Shown: piece after piece, positions 17,285 through 26,254 of the stretch | Layout of the letters: every line of letters starts with the position of its first letter | How positions within the stretch are numbered: position 1 is the first letter of the stretch | NCBI GenBank assembly: GCA_043775925.1 | Contig: JAYVRW010000170.1 | Location: 8,243 to 72,242, forward strand | Length of the DNA stretch: 64,000 bases | Source: JAFDVL01 sp043775925 | GTDB taxonomy: Bacteria > Acidobacteriota > Blastocatellia > RBC074 | Reading direction: 5' to 3' | Position numbers and translations under genes: made by a program | The notes under the pieces: model-generated | The model's database searches: none | What the model saw: the letters and a program-made list of their open reading frames with translations, nothing else | Told to the model about the DNA's origin: nothing

Positions 17285-17314
17285 AGTCTGTAGAGTCTTT
17301 CGACTCTACAGACT
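17285..17314. repeat. Hairpin repeat between moxR and DUF58 genes
   Basis: A perfect 13-bp stem (AGTCTGTAGAGTC and GACTCTACAGACT) closes a 4-nt loop. A third partial unit, CTGTAGAGTC, precedes it. The hairpin takes in the first two bases of the moxR stop codon (on the minus strand) and ends about a dozen bases before the DUF58 start. No T-run follows, so it is unlikely to be a strong terminator. Confidence 0.7.
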
Positions 17315-18260
17315 AGATGGGAACCGGAACATTTTTCACAATTTCGCTCAACACACCTTCCGCTTCTTCGCCTCTTCGCAAGCGTGAAGAATAGCGGGAA
17401 TTGACGATGATGCGATGACTGAAGACTGGAATGACCAGTCGTTTGATGTCATCGGCTAAGCAATAATCACGGTCTTCGGTTAAGGCTAAGGCTTGCGCGG
17501 CGCGAAATAATGCGAGAGACCCGCGTGGACTAATCCCCAAATCAAGTAGCTCGGAATTGCGTGTCGCTTCGACAATTTTCATTAAATAGTCCAGTAGGGA
17601 ATCATCTACTTTGACACGCCGCGCTGCCTGTTGCAGTTCAATGACTTCTTCGGCGGACATCACAGGAGCTAAATCTTCGATTGGATGATTCAAGGTCTGG
17701 CTTCGTAGAATTTGCTTTTCGTTTTCGATGGCCGGATAGCCGATCCTGATTCGCATCAGGAAACGGTCTAACTGTGATTCAGGCAGCGGATATGTCCCGT
17801 GATGCTCAATCGGATTTTGGGTGGCGAGCACGAGGAAAGGACGCGGTAAATCGTAGGTTGTATTTTCAATGGTGACACGACCCTCAGCCATCGCTTCGAG
17901 CAGTGAGCTTTGTGTTTTCGGAGTTGTCCGATTGATTTCGTCAGCCAGGACTACGTTAGCGAAAATCGGACCTGGTTGGAACTCAAAGCGGCTGGTTTGC
18001 TGGTTGAAAATTGAAACACCAAGAATATCGGAAGGCAATAAATCACTGGTGAATTGGACGCGCTGAAAGCTGCAATCCAAGGCCCGCGAAATCGTTTGCG
18101 CGAGGGTAGTTTTGCCAACGCCGGGAACGTCTTCCAGTAATAAATGACCTCCCGCCAGCATGGTGACGATACATTGATGGATGGCTTCTGGTTTGCCCTT
18201 GATGACAGATTCGATGGCGAGCTGCAATTTTTGCAGGCTCTCAGTAATGGTGGTTATCAA
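17313..18260 (-). CDS. MoxR family AAA+ ATPase
   Basis: The 315-residue ATPase has Walker A in EDVPGVGKTTLAQ, Walker B in VVLADEINRTTPKTQ, sensor-type LATQNPIEHHGTYPLPE, and the arginine-finger region LDRFLMRI. This is the compact MoxR form that works as a chaperone-like assembly factor with DUF58 and VWA proteins. The start is TTG 18260 with GGAG five bases upstream, which decides it. It is transcribed with the DUF58 gene and probably with the FHA and kinase genes. Confidence 0.9.
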   Translation of the reverse strand: MITTITESLQKLQLAIESVIKGKPEAIHQCIVTMLAGGHLLLEDVPGVGKTTLAQTISRALDCSFQRVQFTSDLLPSDILGVSIFNQQTSRFEFQPGPIFANVVLADEINRTTPKTQSSLLEAMAEGRVTIENTTYDLPRPFLVLATQNPIEHHGTYPLPESQLDRFLMRIRIGYPAIENEKQILRSQTLNHPIEDLAPVMSAEEVIELQQAARRVKVDDSLLDYLMKIVEATRNSELLDLGISPRGSLALFRAAQALALTEDRDYCLADDIKRLVIPVFSHRIIVNSRYSSRLRRGEEAEGVLSEIVKNVPVPI

Positions 18261-18366
18261 CGCGACTCCGCTAATAAAATCAGGATTGATGGTTCAGGGC
18301 GAGCGTCTGGACAAACAATATCAAGACAAAATCGAATGTAGCATAATCAATCCACGCTTGTCAGTT

Positions 18367-19269
18367 TCAAGTTTCAAGAATATCGCTTTCGCTGGGGCTG
18401 ACCGATGCAGCCTCTGAAGTAATGATTTGAATTGGCAAGATACATTTCAGGCGGTAAATACCAATTTTAATTTCGTCGTCAGCAGAAAATTCTCTGCGCT
18501 CCCCTTGCGGTAATTCACGACCTGCGACTTCGATGGAGTTACGACCTTCACAAATAATCGAGAATTTTTCGCCCTGCCGTTCAAGCGTAGCGTGCTTGCG
18601 GCTGATCTCGAGGTCTCCGTCAAGGCGCAGATCAATCTGAATATCTTTGGCTCCGCGCCCAATTGAAATCGTAGTTTTATGACAAGCGAATGTTTCAACC
18701 GATTCGTTCGGACGCGCAAATTCAATGGAAAATAAAGCAGCACGCGGACGAACTACAGTGGAAGTTCCATCGCTGACTGGAGCCGCAATTGTTTCTTCAT
18801 CTACGGTGGGTGGCAACGCAACAGGAGCTTTGGATCGTGGCTTAACTTCAGTTTTTGGAGCAGAGCTATCCCACACCGGCTGCACACGAAACTGACCTTT
18901 TTCTAAAGTGCCGTCTACACGTAATTCGATGGCGAAACTTTTGGTTTGGACTTCTTTATCCCCGACGAGTTCGCGGGCGCGTTCCGACAGCACGTGAAAT
19001 AAACCACGCTGTAAGCCATCGCGTTTGTCGCCTTGCCATTGCGCATCATCGGCTTTGCTCAAAAATACTAAATATTCACGAGGAATATAGGTCGGGCCAC
19101 CGGGAGGCGTAAACATTTCGCGTTGCATGGCGGCTTCGACGTCGCGGGCGACATTGACCAGAAATTCTTCCCATTCACGACGGGCAGGCGCGGGTTCCGG
19201 TGCGAAAGAAGCGGCTTCTTCACCGTCCAGCCATTTTCTGAAATCTCCAATTAAATTTTTCAAGCCCAT
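18367..19269 (-). CDS. FHA-domain protein with FhaA-like N-terminal domain
   Basis: The 300-residue protein binds phosphothreonine through a C-terminal FHA domain (about 215-285). Its core reads TISIGRGAKDIQIDLRL, then ISRKHATLE, with the conserved Gly-Arg, Ser-Arg-Lys-His residues. The N-terminal 120 residues resemble the DUF3662 domain of actinobacterial FhaA (EFLVNVARDVEAAMQREM, YLVFLS). ATG 19269 is chosen because GGAG lies five bases upstream. The upstream neighbour is a Ser/Thr kinase ending 55 bp away, so this is a likely kinase target or reader. Confidence 0.8.
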   Translation of the reverse strand: MGLKNLIGDFRKWLDGEEAASFAPEPAPARREWEEFLVNVARDVEAAMQREMFTPPGGPTYIPREYLVFLSKADDAQWQGDKRDGLQRGLFHVLSERARELVGDKEVQTKSFAIELRVDGTLEKGQFRVQPVWDSSAPKTEVKPRSKAPVALPPTVDEETIAAPVSDGTSTVVRPRAALFSIEFARPNESVETFACHKTTISIGRGAKDIQIDLRLDGDLEISRKHATLERQGEKFSIICEGRNSIEVAGRELPQGERREFSADDEIKIGIYRLKCILPIQIITSEAASVSPSESDILET

Positions 19270-19324
19270 ATTTTCTCCAAAATAGTAACTGAAAATATTC
19301 ACGCCTTGAGGCGTAACTCTGAAC

Positions 19325-20899
19325 TTACCACAATCCACGCGATCCAACTTTTACCAGCTTGGCATCACCATTGACCCAACCTTGCTTTTGCGTAGTCGAA
19401 TGCTCGAAGTTCGGACTCCAATCACTAATTTCAATTTGAATCCAGCCGTTCTGATCTTTACTAATCACCTTGTGTTTGGAGCCATTCGGGACAGCGCCAA
19501 GCTTGTCGAATTTTGGTCCTGGCCCGGAGCGCACATTCAAATCCAAAGCCAGTACTTCAATTTGTTCACCAAAGATTTTCGGTGGCGATGGTTTGGGAAC
19601 ACTGATCGTAGGCAACGTTTTGCTTGTAATACGATGTTGACGAGCATATTGATAGACACCAATTAAAGCCCCAAGAAAGATTAATGCTAAAGCTGCAACC
19701 GTAATTCTGCGCCACATCGGAGCCATAAACGAATCATTGACTTCGGAGGTTTTCTTGATCGGGGCAGGGACTTTTTGCGTTGACGGAGCCGGGACCTTCG
19801 CCACTTTTTCCGGTGACGGTAAATCAACTACGAATTTACTTTTTGGTAAAGCCGGAATCGTCGCTTCGCCGGGAAAATTAGAAGGAGCCTTCTGAGGCAC
19901 AGATAAAAAATCCGGTTGCTGTGGTTTTTCTGGCAATGACTGCGGCTGCGGCGTGACCACTAACGTTTCTTTAATTTTTGGTCTGACGCGAGTGGCATTA
20001 TCGTCCACAGCTTCCGCCAAAGGAGAGCTTTGAAAGTTAATAGCTGTCGCAGCTAATTCATGCCAGAACTCAACGACAGTAGCATAGCGTTCAGAGGGGT
20101 TATCCGCAGTAGCGTGACGCAAGACCTTCAATAAAGTTTCGGCGTATGGCTCTGACGCAAGGTTTACGGGCAAAGCAGTAATTGGGCGGCGATTAAACTC
20201 AGATGGTGTCCGTCCGCTGATGACAGTGTAAAAACTCTTGGCTAATGAATAGATGTCAGCAGAAGCCGTTAAGCGTCCGATGTGATTGGTTGATTCGTCA
20301 GGATGATGCTCAGGCGGAGCGTAAATATCAGCTCCGACGCGAGTAATTTCCGCCGTATCATCACCGGAAATTTTTGCGACTCCAAAATCGGCCACTTTGA
20401 GAACTTTCTGATCGCGGCTCAGTAGAAAATTATTAGGTTTTAAATCTCGATGAATGACGCCTTTGCTGTGTGCGTAAGCCAGAGCTTCGCAGGCTTGCTT
20501 GAAATACGTCAGTCCGGTGTGAAGGTCAATCGCATTGCCTGTACGATTGCGACAAAATCGCAGTAAATCTCCACCGGGCATATACTCTAACGCCAGATAA
20601 TGAAAATGGACTCCGTTCAAATCAGCCGCCGTGCCGTGCCCTAAGCGCAGGATAATATGCGGATGACGAACAGCATCCAGAGCTGTAGCTTCATTCTGAA
20701 AATTTTCTAGTAGGGTACGCTCAAGATCAGCTTCAGGTGTGCCTTGCAAATGTGTATTGAGAGCTTTAATGACAACCTCTTCACTGCTTCGCTGGCGGTC
20801 TCGTGCGACAAAAATCTCCGCGTAGCTACCCAGACTCAAGCGGTCTCGCACCTCGTAACGATCATCTACCAAACTGTTTTCGAGTTTAAGTTGGGGCAT
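19325..20899 (-). CDS. Membrane Ser/Thr protein kinase with extracytoplasmic SH3 domain
   Basis: The 524-residue protein has a Hanks-type kinase domain (about 14-285). Visible motifs are LSLGSYAEIFVA, the ATP lysine in EEVVIKAL, HRDLKPNNFLL, ADFGVAK and APPEHHP. A Pro-rich linker leads to one membrane helix (about 404-424). The C-terminal 70 residues form a bacterial SH3-like domain (LNVRSGPGPKFDKLG, NGWIQIEI), which may sense peptidoglycan. PknB-like kinases use PASTA domains in this position; SH3 here is a variant. It heads the operon containing the FHA, MoxR and DUF58 genes. Confidence 0.9.
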   Translation of the reverse strand: MPQLKLENSLVDDRYEVRDRLSLGSYAEIFVARDRQRSSEEVVIKALNTHLQGTPEADLERTLLENFQNEATALDAVRHPHIILRLGHGTAADLNGVHFHYLALEYMPGGDLLRFCRNRTGNAIDLHTGLTYFKQACEALAYAHSKGVIHRDLKPNNFLLSRDQKVLKVADFGVAKISGDDTAEITRVGADIYAPPEHHPDESTNHIGRLTASADIYSLAKSFYTVISGRTPSEFNRRPITALPVNLASEPYAETLLKVLRHATADNPSERYATVVEFWHELAATAINFQSSPLAEAVDDNATRVRPKIKETLVVTPQPQSLPEKPQQPDFLSVPQKAPSNFPGEATIPALPKSKFVVDLPSPEKVAKVPAPSTQKVPAPIKKTSEVNDSFMAPMWRRITVAALALIFLGALIGVYQYARQHRITSKTLPTISVPKPSPPKIFGEQIEVLALDLNVRSGPGPKFDKLGAVPNGSKHKVISKDQNGWIQIEISDWSPNFEHSTTQKQGWVNGDAKLVKVGSRGLW

Positions 20900-21125
20900 A
20901 GTTTATGCTGTCATCCTGACTACATAAATTCGACAACAAAATTCTTAGACGCACATTCTCTCACAAAACGTTTTCTATTCTTCACAAGTTTCTAAAAATG
21001 GATAGATTCTCTGGAAAATGGGTTTTGAGCTTTAGCTTTTGGTCTTTGAATATGTGCATTAATAACTTGTTGTATGGCATCTCTACAAAGACCTAAGTCC
21101 AAAGGTCAAATCCCGAATCTTTTAT

Positions 21126-22409
21126 TTAACTTAGAACCCGCAAAACAATGGGAATATCTCTAGTCGAAGTTTGTTGGCGAATGTCATGCAAGGCGGCTTG
21201 CATTTTGCTTTCACGCACTTGATGGGTCAGCAGCACGATAGTCGCTACGCCTTCTTTGGTGACGCCTTTTTGAACCAGTCCCAGCAGGCTAACGCCATGC
21301 TCTCCGCAGGCGAAGCCAAGATGACCAATCACGCCAGGGACATCTGCCGTTTCTAACCGGATATAATAAGCATTGGTAGTCTCTTCGATATTCGCAATTT
21401 CCGTCGTTACTGCATTCATCGCAGGTTGAAAATAACGAGCAAAATCAGGTAGTTTCAACGCACTGACGAGATTGAAAATATCTCCGACGACAGCGCTGGC
21501 GGTGGGGAATTGTCCCGCTCCAGGGCCGGAAAGCATGATTTCACCAACTGCGCTTCCATTGATAAAAATTGCATTGTTGACGCCCCCAACTCCGGCGAGT
21601 GGATGGTGCAATGGAACCAGCATCGGATGCGCACGTACATCAATTTGATTCTTGCCTTCGACAGGTTGGGCTAAGCCAATCATTTTAATCCGATAACCAA
21701 ATTCCCGCGCCAGTTGAATGTCGAGATCACTTATTTTTGAGATACCCTGACGATAGACTTTTCCAACCTCTACTGGAGATTGGAAAGCGAGAGAGGCCAG
21801 AATCGTGATTTTATACGCGACATCATTGCCTTCCACATCGTCCGTCGGATCAGCTTCGGCAAAACCTTTGGCTTGCGCTTCCTGCAAAGCATCGGCAAAA
21901 GTTTTTTTCTCCTGCTCCATCATCGTCAGAATGTAATTTGTGGTGCCATTGACGATGCCTGCCACTTTTGAAATTCGATTGGCCTGCAAGCCGCGCTGCA
22001 TCGTGGAAATCAGTGGAATCCCCCCACCCACAGCGGCTTCAAAAAATACGGTCACGTTGTGACGATTCGCCAGCTCGAAAATCTCTGGCCCGTGTTTGGC
22101 GATCATTTCTTTGTTGGCGGTAATGAGATGCTTGCCGTTGGTGATGGCGCGTTTGACGACCTCATAAACGGTTCCGACACCGCCTGCGACTTCGGCTAAG
22201 ATTTCAATTTCAGGATCGTCAGCCAACTCAAAGGCATTGTTTGTGACTCTAAAGGGTGCGAGGTCGAGATCGCGCGGTTTGCTGAGGTCACGAACAGCGA
22301 TAGTGCGAATATCAAATTGTGGATTGTCACTGAGCAATTTAACGACGCCAGTGCCGACCGTACCGAGACCTAAAAGACCAATAGTTGTTTTCGTGGACAT
22401 AACTTTCAT
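21126..22409 (-). CDS. hom: Homoserine dehydrogenase
   Basis: This enzyme reduces aspartate semialdehyde to homoserine with NAD(P)H, for threonine and methionine. The 427-residue length matches the stand-alone form with a C-terminal ACT domain. The dinucleotide motif is GLGTVGTGVV (14-23). TANKEMIAKHG carries Lys100, and GNDVAYKITILA carries the catalytic Lys200. GIVNGTTNYILT is conserved. The ACT domain (about 350-427, RLETADVPGVIGH) probably binds threonine for feedback control. Two starts, 22409 and 22400, are possible. It is a single-gene unit, divergent from the next gene. Confidence 0.95.
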   Translation of the reverse strand: MKVMSTKTTIGLLGLGTVGTGVVKLLSDNPQFDIRTIAVRDLSKPRDLDLAPFRVTNNAFELADDPEIEILAEVAGGVGTVYEVVKRAITNGKHLITANKEMIAKHGPEIFELANRHNVTVFFEAAVGGGIPLISTMQRGLQANRISKVAGIVNGTTNYILTMMEQEKKTFADALQEAQAKGFAEADPTDDVEGNDVAYKITILASLAFQSPVEVGKVYRQGISKISDLDIQLAREFGYRIKMIGLAQPVEGKNQIDVRAHPMLVPLHHPLAGVGGVNNAIFINGSAVGEIMLSGPGAGQFPTASAVVGDIFNLVSALKLPDFARYFQPAMNAVTTEIANIEETTNAYYIRLETADVPGVIGHLGFACGEHGVSLLGLVQKGVTKEGVATIVLLTHQVRESKMQAALHDIRQQTSTRDIPIVLRVLS

Positions 22410-22649
22410 TTCAGGGGCTGAATTGAATTATCAAGATCAGTTCAAATAAAGCAGAAAGAAAGTGCGAAGCTTAACCATCTCAGCGACATGATGCAATCAA
22501 AAAGGCGAGCAGGTCATCAGGTGAAGTAAAAATGCCAGATCAGAGATTTCTAATGAAGGCAAAATTGATTGTGATTTGACAGGGCTTTAACGCTGGGATA
22601 AAACGTGAGAGGCGGATCGTTTTCCCCTCTACTTTCAAGTGAGATATTA

Positions 22650-23165
22650 ATGAGAACAGTATTTGAAAATACCAATGAAACGGCAACTCGTGATGAAGTT
22701 AAATCCAGCGCCATTCCGGTCGTGTTATGGCTGACTGCAATTTTATTTGTCGTCGGAGTCTTTGCTGTTTACCAGAGAGTATCGAAGCGTGTGATTCCGG
22801 CGCCTCCGCCTCCTGTCAGTCTTCGAAGCCCGAAGCAGGTGAACCGATTCTTTTACGAATTCAATGAATTTGTTCGTAATCAAAAATGGGATGAAGCGCA
22901 ACAATTGCTCTCTGCCGGAGCAAAGCAAAGATTAGTAGACTCAAAACTGACTTTACACGATGCTTTGCTTGAGCAACGTAAAGGAAAGGATGACAAAGTA
23001 TTGCGTGGTGAGCCTTCGATCGAGCAGCCGGAAAACCAGCCGGATTATGTCAAGCAAAACAATGTTTACTTTTTTGACAAAAATGAAACGATCTATATTC
23101 CGTTGACGGTGGTGAAAGAAACAGTTGACGGAAAGGATCGCCTGGCGATTGATAACTGGAAATAA
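22650..23165 (+). CDS. Small membrane protein of unknown function
   Basis: The 171-residue protein has one hydrophobic helix (about 21-41), then a short Pro-rich stretch (APPPPVS) and a soluble domain. The domain opens NRFFYEFNEFVRNQKWDEAQQLLSA, reminiscent of lipoprotein or DUF4878-type folds (residues that follow a helix with a two-helix hairpin), but no family is claimed. The ATG at 22650 is preferred to a GTG at 22605. A strong terminator follows 20 bp after the stop, so it is a monocistronic gene divergent from hom. Confidence 0.65.
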   Translation: MRTVFENTNETATRDEVKSSAIPVVLWLTAILFVVGVFAVYQRVSKRVIPAPPPPVSLRSPKQVNRFFYEFNEFVRNQKWDEAQQLLSAGAKQRLVDSKLTLHDALLEQRKGKDDKVLRGEPSIEQPENQPDYVKQNNVYFFDKNETIYIPLTVVKETVDGKDRLAIDNWK

Positions 23166-23185
23166 GTGCAGAAAAGTCCTGAAAT

Positions 23186-23223
23186 AAAAAAGCGTCGAAT
23201 GAGAAATCACTCGACGCTTTTTT
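23186..23223. terminator. Bidirectional rho-independent terminator
   Basis: The 13-bp stem AAAAAAGCGTCGA / TCGACGCTTTTTT with a 12-nt loop sits between convergent genes. The A-tract and T-tract flank the GC core symmetrically, so it ends transcripts from both directions. Confidence 0.9.
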
Positions 23224-23257
23224 ATTTGTTGTGCGATTTCATCAATCGCGATCTCAG

Positions 23258-24481
23258 TTATTGATTGCTACGGCTACCAGATGACCGCGAAGTGTCTCCA
23301 CCACGTCCGCCATCGCTAACACTGCCACGATCTGATGATGGAGCAGGTTCAACTCGACTCGGTGGCGCTGAATATGATGGTGATGAGGAAGGCGATGAAC
23401 CCCGATCATAATTACCACCTCGTGAATACGACGAGCTATCATCGGAAGAGCGCGAATAATTCGAGTTGCTGTTGGAAGAGGATGGTCTGGCATACGGCTC
23501 GACATTACGGCTTTGTACGTCAGTCCGGCTGGTTTGCACCCGCTCATCTCCGCGGCCAGTATTACTCACCCGTGACGGAATATTAGTTGCTACTGACCCG
23601 CCGCCATAATTCCCGCCAGTACTTCCATAGTACCCATTACTATAACCACCAGGGTAGTAGTAACACATGTCGCAATTGTAGAAGCTACGATAGAAACCAA
23701 ACCCATAGCCATTCAGGAAAAATCCGGAGGATGGAATGAACGTATAGCTGTTCGATAAGGGATCATAAATCCAGCCTGAAAGCAGCGAATTGCGCGAACG
23801 TGATCTTTGCAGAACCGAATAATTGGCTGCCACCAGAGCTTCAGATCGCAGATAGCTCCATTGATCAAAAGCATCAAAAACTTTTGCGCTGAGTTTGGCG
23901 GTTTGTGGACTGCCATCGCCAATCAAGCGATAAACTTTATTATTACCGATTTTGTTGGCACTACCGGAAAGCACTTGCTCACGTGTACCAATAAAAGCTT
24001 CACCACGACGAACGCTGATAGCGACATCAGTGCCACTCACATCAAAGCGGTAAATACCAGCTTTGTTCAGCGTTACCACTGTGCGTGGCGTCCCGATTTC
24101 CAGCGGTACTTTTTTGTCAATTTCACCAACTTCGAGAATCGCTGAGCCACTTACAAGATCAAAGCGGGTATTATCCAGCGACGTGCGAATAGCTCTGACT
24201 TCAGTCTTCTCAGCCATTCGCAGGTAGGAACCAGGTGCGAGCAATAATTCAGCATTGCTATCAGCTCCGGTCACAATGGAATCGCCTTCATTCATTTGCG
24301 AACCCATTGAAGCCTTGCCTGTTGCTTCCAGACTATTGCCAACCGAATTCATCGCAACTTTACCTTCGACGCGATTAATGAAACCAGCCTTACTGGAAAT
24401 AAGGTACTGAGCTTGAACTGAGAAACTGAGCATTAAAAGTACTGCGGATAGCAGTGCATAACGGGAAAAATTTCTTTGCAT
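23258..24481 (-). CDS. Secreted FecR-domain protein with Ser/Gly/Tyr-rich tail
   Basis: The 407-residue protein has a signal peptide ending near VQAQY (about residue 24). A FecR-like beta domain follows (GKVAMNSVG, EGDSIVTGADSNAELLL, SAILEVGEI). It is not a TonB-type FecR regulator because it has no cytoplasmic tail. The last 130 residues are low complexity: YYYPGGYSNGYYG-like, then Ser/Asn/Arg/Gly repeats. The start at 24481 is fixed by GGAGGG five bases upstream. The likely location is the periplasm or cell surface; its partner is unknown. Confidence 0.75.
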   Translation of the reverse strand: MQRNFSRYALLSAVLLMLSFSVQAQYLISSKAGFINRVEGKVAMNSVGNSLEATGKASMGSQMNEGDSIVTGADSNAELLLAPGSYLRMAEKTEVRAIRTSLDNTRFDLVSGSAILEVGEIDKKVPLEIGTPRTVVTLNKAGIYRFDVSGTDVAISVRRGEAFIGTREQVLSGSANKIGNNKVYRLIGDGSPQTAKLSAKVFDAFDQWSYLRSEALVAANYSVLQRSRSRNSLLSGWIYDPLSNSYTFIPSSGFFLNGYGFGFYRSFYNCDMCYYYPGGYSNGYYGSTGGNYGGGSVATNIPSRVSNTGRGDERVQTSRTDVQSRNVEPYARPSSSNSNSNYSRSSDDSSSYSRGGNYDRGSSPSSSPSYSAPPSRVEPAPSSDRGSVSDGGRGGDTSRSSGSRSNQ

Positions 24482-24635
24482 GGCGTCCCTCCGAGTGGCA
24501 ACAGGTGATTGATTCGGGTTGCCTGAAAAAGCTTCATCCAGAAGCACTTGGGTTGAAAGGGAAATACGGGTAACCAATATACTCCCTTCCTACTAATCAT
24601 GCCAGTGATTTTGATGAGAAAATTTCAGGTCTGCT

Positions 24636-25376
24636 TTATGGAAGGATGGAATGCAAAAAGTAGTGTGTAACCGCGAATAATGCGACTCCTAGAAAAATCA
24701 GAATGGAAGGTTTCCAGCCACGTTCACGATTAACTTCCGGGATTAAATCAGAAGCTGCAATGTAGATCGTGGCTCCGGCTGAAAGAGGTAGCGCATACTT
24801 AACGGCGTTTTGTACCAGAGCTACTGAGAAAATCCCGGCAAAGGTTGCGACAGCAATTAAAAATGTGGCCTGAATGGCAGCTTTGCGCGTACGACCTGCG
24901 CTTAGCATGATTGAAGCGACAGTGAAGCCTTCCGGGACTTTATGCAAAAGCACTGCAATAAACAGGATTAAGCCTAATCGAAAACTAATCAGTAAACCGG
25001 AAGCAATGGTAACTCCATCGAAGAAAGCGTGGATGCCCAAGGCGAACACTGCTGTCAACGCTACACCCTGCCGCTGCATTTCTTCGTGGTGGACTTCCTC
25101 GCCAAAATGAAAATGTGGAGCAATCGTGTGTTCCGCGAACTGAATAATCAGGTAGCCGACTAAAAGCCAGATGAAAGCCTCGCTCCCACCCTGCTGAAAA
25201 ATTTCAGGGATCGCCTCAAGGACGACGGCTGCCAGCATGTAGCCCGCCCCTAAAGCCAATAATTTTTTCAAGCGGTCGTGAGCGGTAGTTTTTGAGCGGG
25301 CAATTAACCATCCACCCAGCAAATTTCCTGCTGCGGCCATTAATCCGAAAAGTAAAAGTTGAGTCGTTTGAAACAT
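24636..25376 (-). CDS. ZIP family divalent metal transporter
   Basis: The 246-residue integral membrane protein has about seven hydrophobic helices. The ZIP metal site is visible in HAFFDGVTIASG on one helix and HKVPEGFTVASIM on the next, with conserved His, Asn/Asp and Glu. A His-rich cytoplasmic loop (HTIAPHFHFGEEVHHEEM) lies before them. Such proteins bring zinc or related metal ions in or out of the cytoplasm; the ion is not determinable. The next gene on this strand begins 155 bp downstream. Confidence 0.9.
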   Translation of the reverse strand: MFQTTQLLLFGLMAAAGNLLGGWLIARSKTTAHDRLKKLLALGAGYMLAAVVLEAIPEIFQQGGSEAFIWLLVGYLIIQFAEHTIAPHFHFGEEVHHEEMQRQGVALTAVFALGIHAFFDGVTIASGLLISFRLGLILFIAVLLHKVPEGFTVASIMLSAGRTRKAAIQATFLIAVATFAGIFSVALVQNAVKYALPLSAGATIYIAASDLIPEVNRERGWKPSILIFLGVALFAVTHYFLHSILP

Positions 25377-25596
25377 TGAAAAAGTATTAATTGCTCACCA
25401 AAGCTGCCAAAGATACAAGGAAGCCGGATAAATGCCAAGTCTGAGGAAAGAAATTCATCGCTGTCAGATGCCGGGTAGAATCTGAAAAAGGCAGCCACAG
25501 AAGGTTTTAACGCGAATTGCTCAGACACAGTTAAATCAACAAGTTAGAGCAAGTAACTTGAAGCGAAAAATTAATGATAAAATATTGCAAATTTGC

Positions 25597-25625
25597 TTGA
25601 CATCCCCAAATAGGTGACTTACACT
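25597..25625 (+). promoter_or_regulatory. Sigma70-type promoter of the dcw cluster
   Basis: The hexamers TTGACA (25597-25602) and TACACT (25620-25625) are 17 bp apart. The first is a perfect -35. Transcription would start near 25632, giving a 5' leader of about 170 nt before mraZ. Confidence 0.75.
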
Positions 25626-25636
25626 GCGCTCATTCA

Positions 25637-25666
25637 GTGGAATGAAGTGGGTTAAAGTGGTAAGAA
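25637..25666 (+). promoter_or_regulatory. MraZ operator (three GTGG direct repeats)
   Basis: Three direct repeats GTGGAATGAA, GTGGGTTAAA and GTGGTAAGAA have an exact 10-bp period. This matches the MraZ box of TGGGN repeats with 5-bp spacers described for E. coli and Mycoplasma. It begins about five bases after the predicted start of transcription, where MraZ bound to it would block the promoter. Confidence 0.8.
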
Positions 25667-25805
25667 TTAGTAACTTAGAGATTCTGATTGAAGAACTACT
25701 TGAAGTCATAAGCGTTTGATTAGTAAGTGTTTAGTATTGCTACTGAACAAATTAAGCGGTTCATAACTCCCCGAATTTAAATAACTTTCAGGAAAGCTAT
25801 TGCAA

Positions 25806-26249
25806 ATGCTGAGAGGAAGCTACGCAGCGACAATTGATGATAAGGGGCGGGTGAAAGTTCCAGCGAGCTTCCAGCGATCTTTGAATGAGCAGTACGGTAA
25901 CGTTGAATTTTACGTCACTAGCCTGGATGGCGAATGTGCGCGAATCTACCCGTTGTCTGAATGGGAAATTATTGAACGCAAGCTGGCGTTACTTCCGAGT
26001 ATGGACCCAGCCAAGCGCAAGTTTCTTGATCGGGTGAATTATTACGGACAGGTGCAATCTCTGGATGCACAAGGTCGCCTGCTGATTCATCCCTTGCTGA
26101 GGGGCGCAGCGGAATTGCTGGGTGAAGTGACAGTTTTTGGATATTTGAACTACCTGGAAATCTGGAGCGCAGATCGGTTTCGGAGTACGCGGCTTAATGT
26201 TGCCTTTACTGATGAAGACTCGGAAGCGATTGCTCGACTGGGAATTTAA
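25806..26249 (+). CDS. mraZ: Transcriptional regulator MraZ
   Basis: The 147-residue protein is the standard size for MraZ, a ring-forming DNA-binding protein that represses its own dcw promoter. It has two AbrB/SpoVT-type halves, each with the family core: DDKGRVKVPASF near residue 13 and LDAQGRLLIHPLLR near 83. The ATG at 25806 is chosen because AGGAAAG lies upstream; a TTG at 25800 is the alternative. Its predicted operator and promoter lie in the 230 bp before it, and rsmH follows after five bases. Confidence 0.95.
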   Translation: MLRGSYAATIDDKGRVKVPASFQRSLNEQYGNVEFYVTSLDGECARIYPLSEWEIIERKLALLPSMDPAKRKFLDRVNYYGQVQSLDAQGRLLIHPLLRGAAELLGEVTVFGYLNYLEIWSADRFRSTRLNVAFTDEDSEAIARLGI

Positions 26250-26254
26250 GAATT

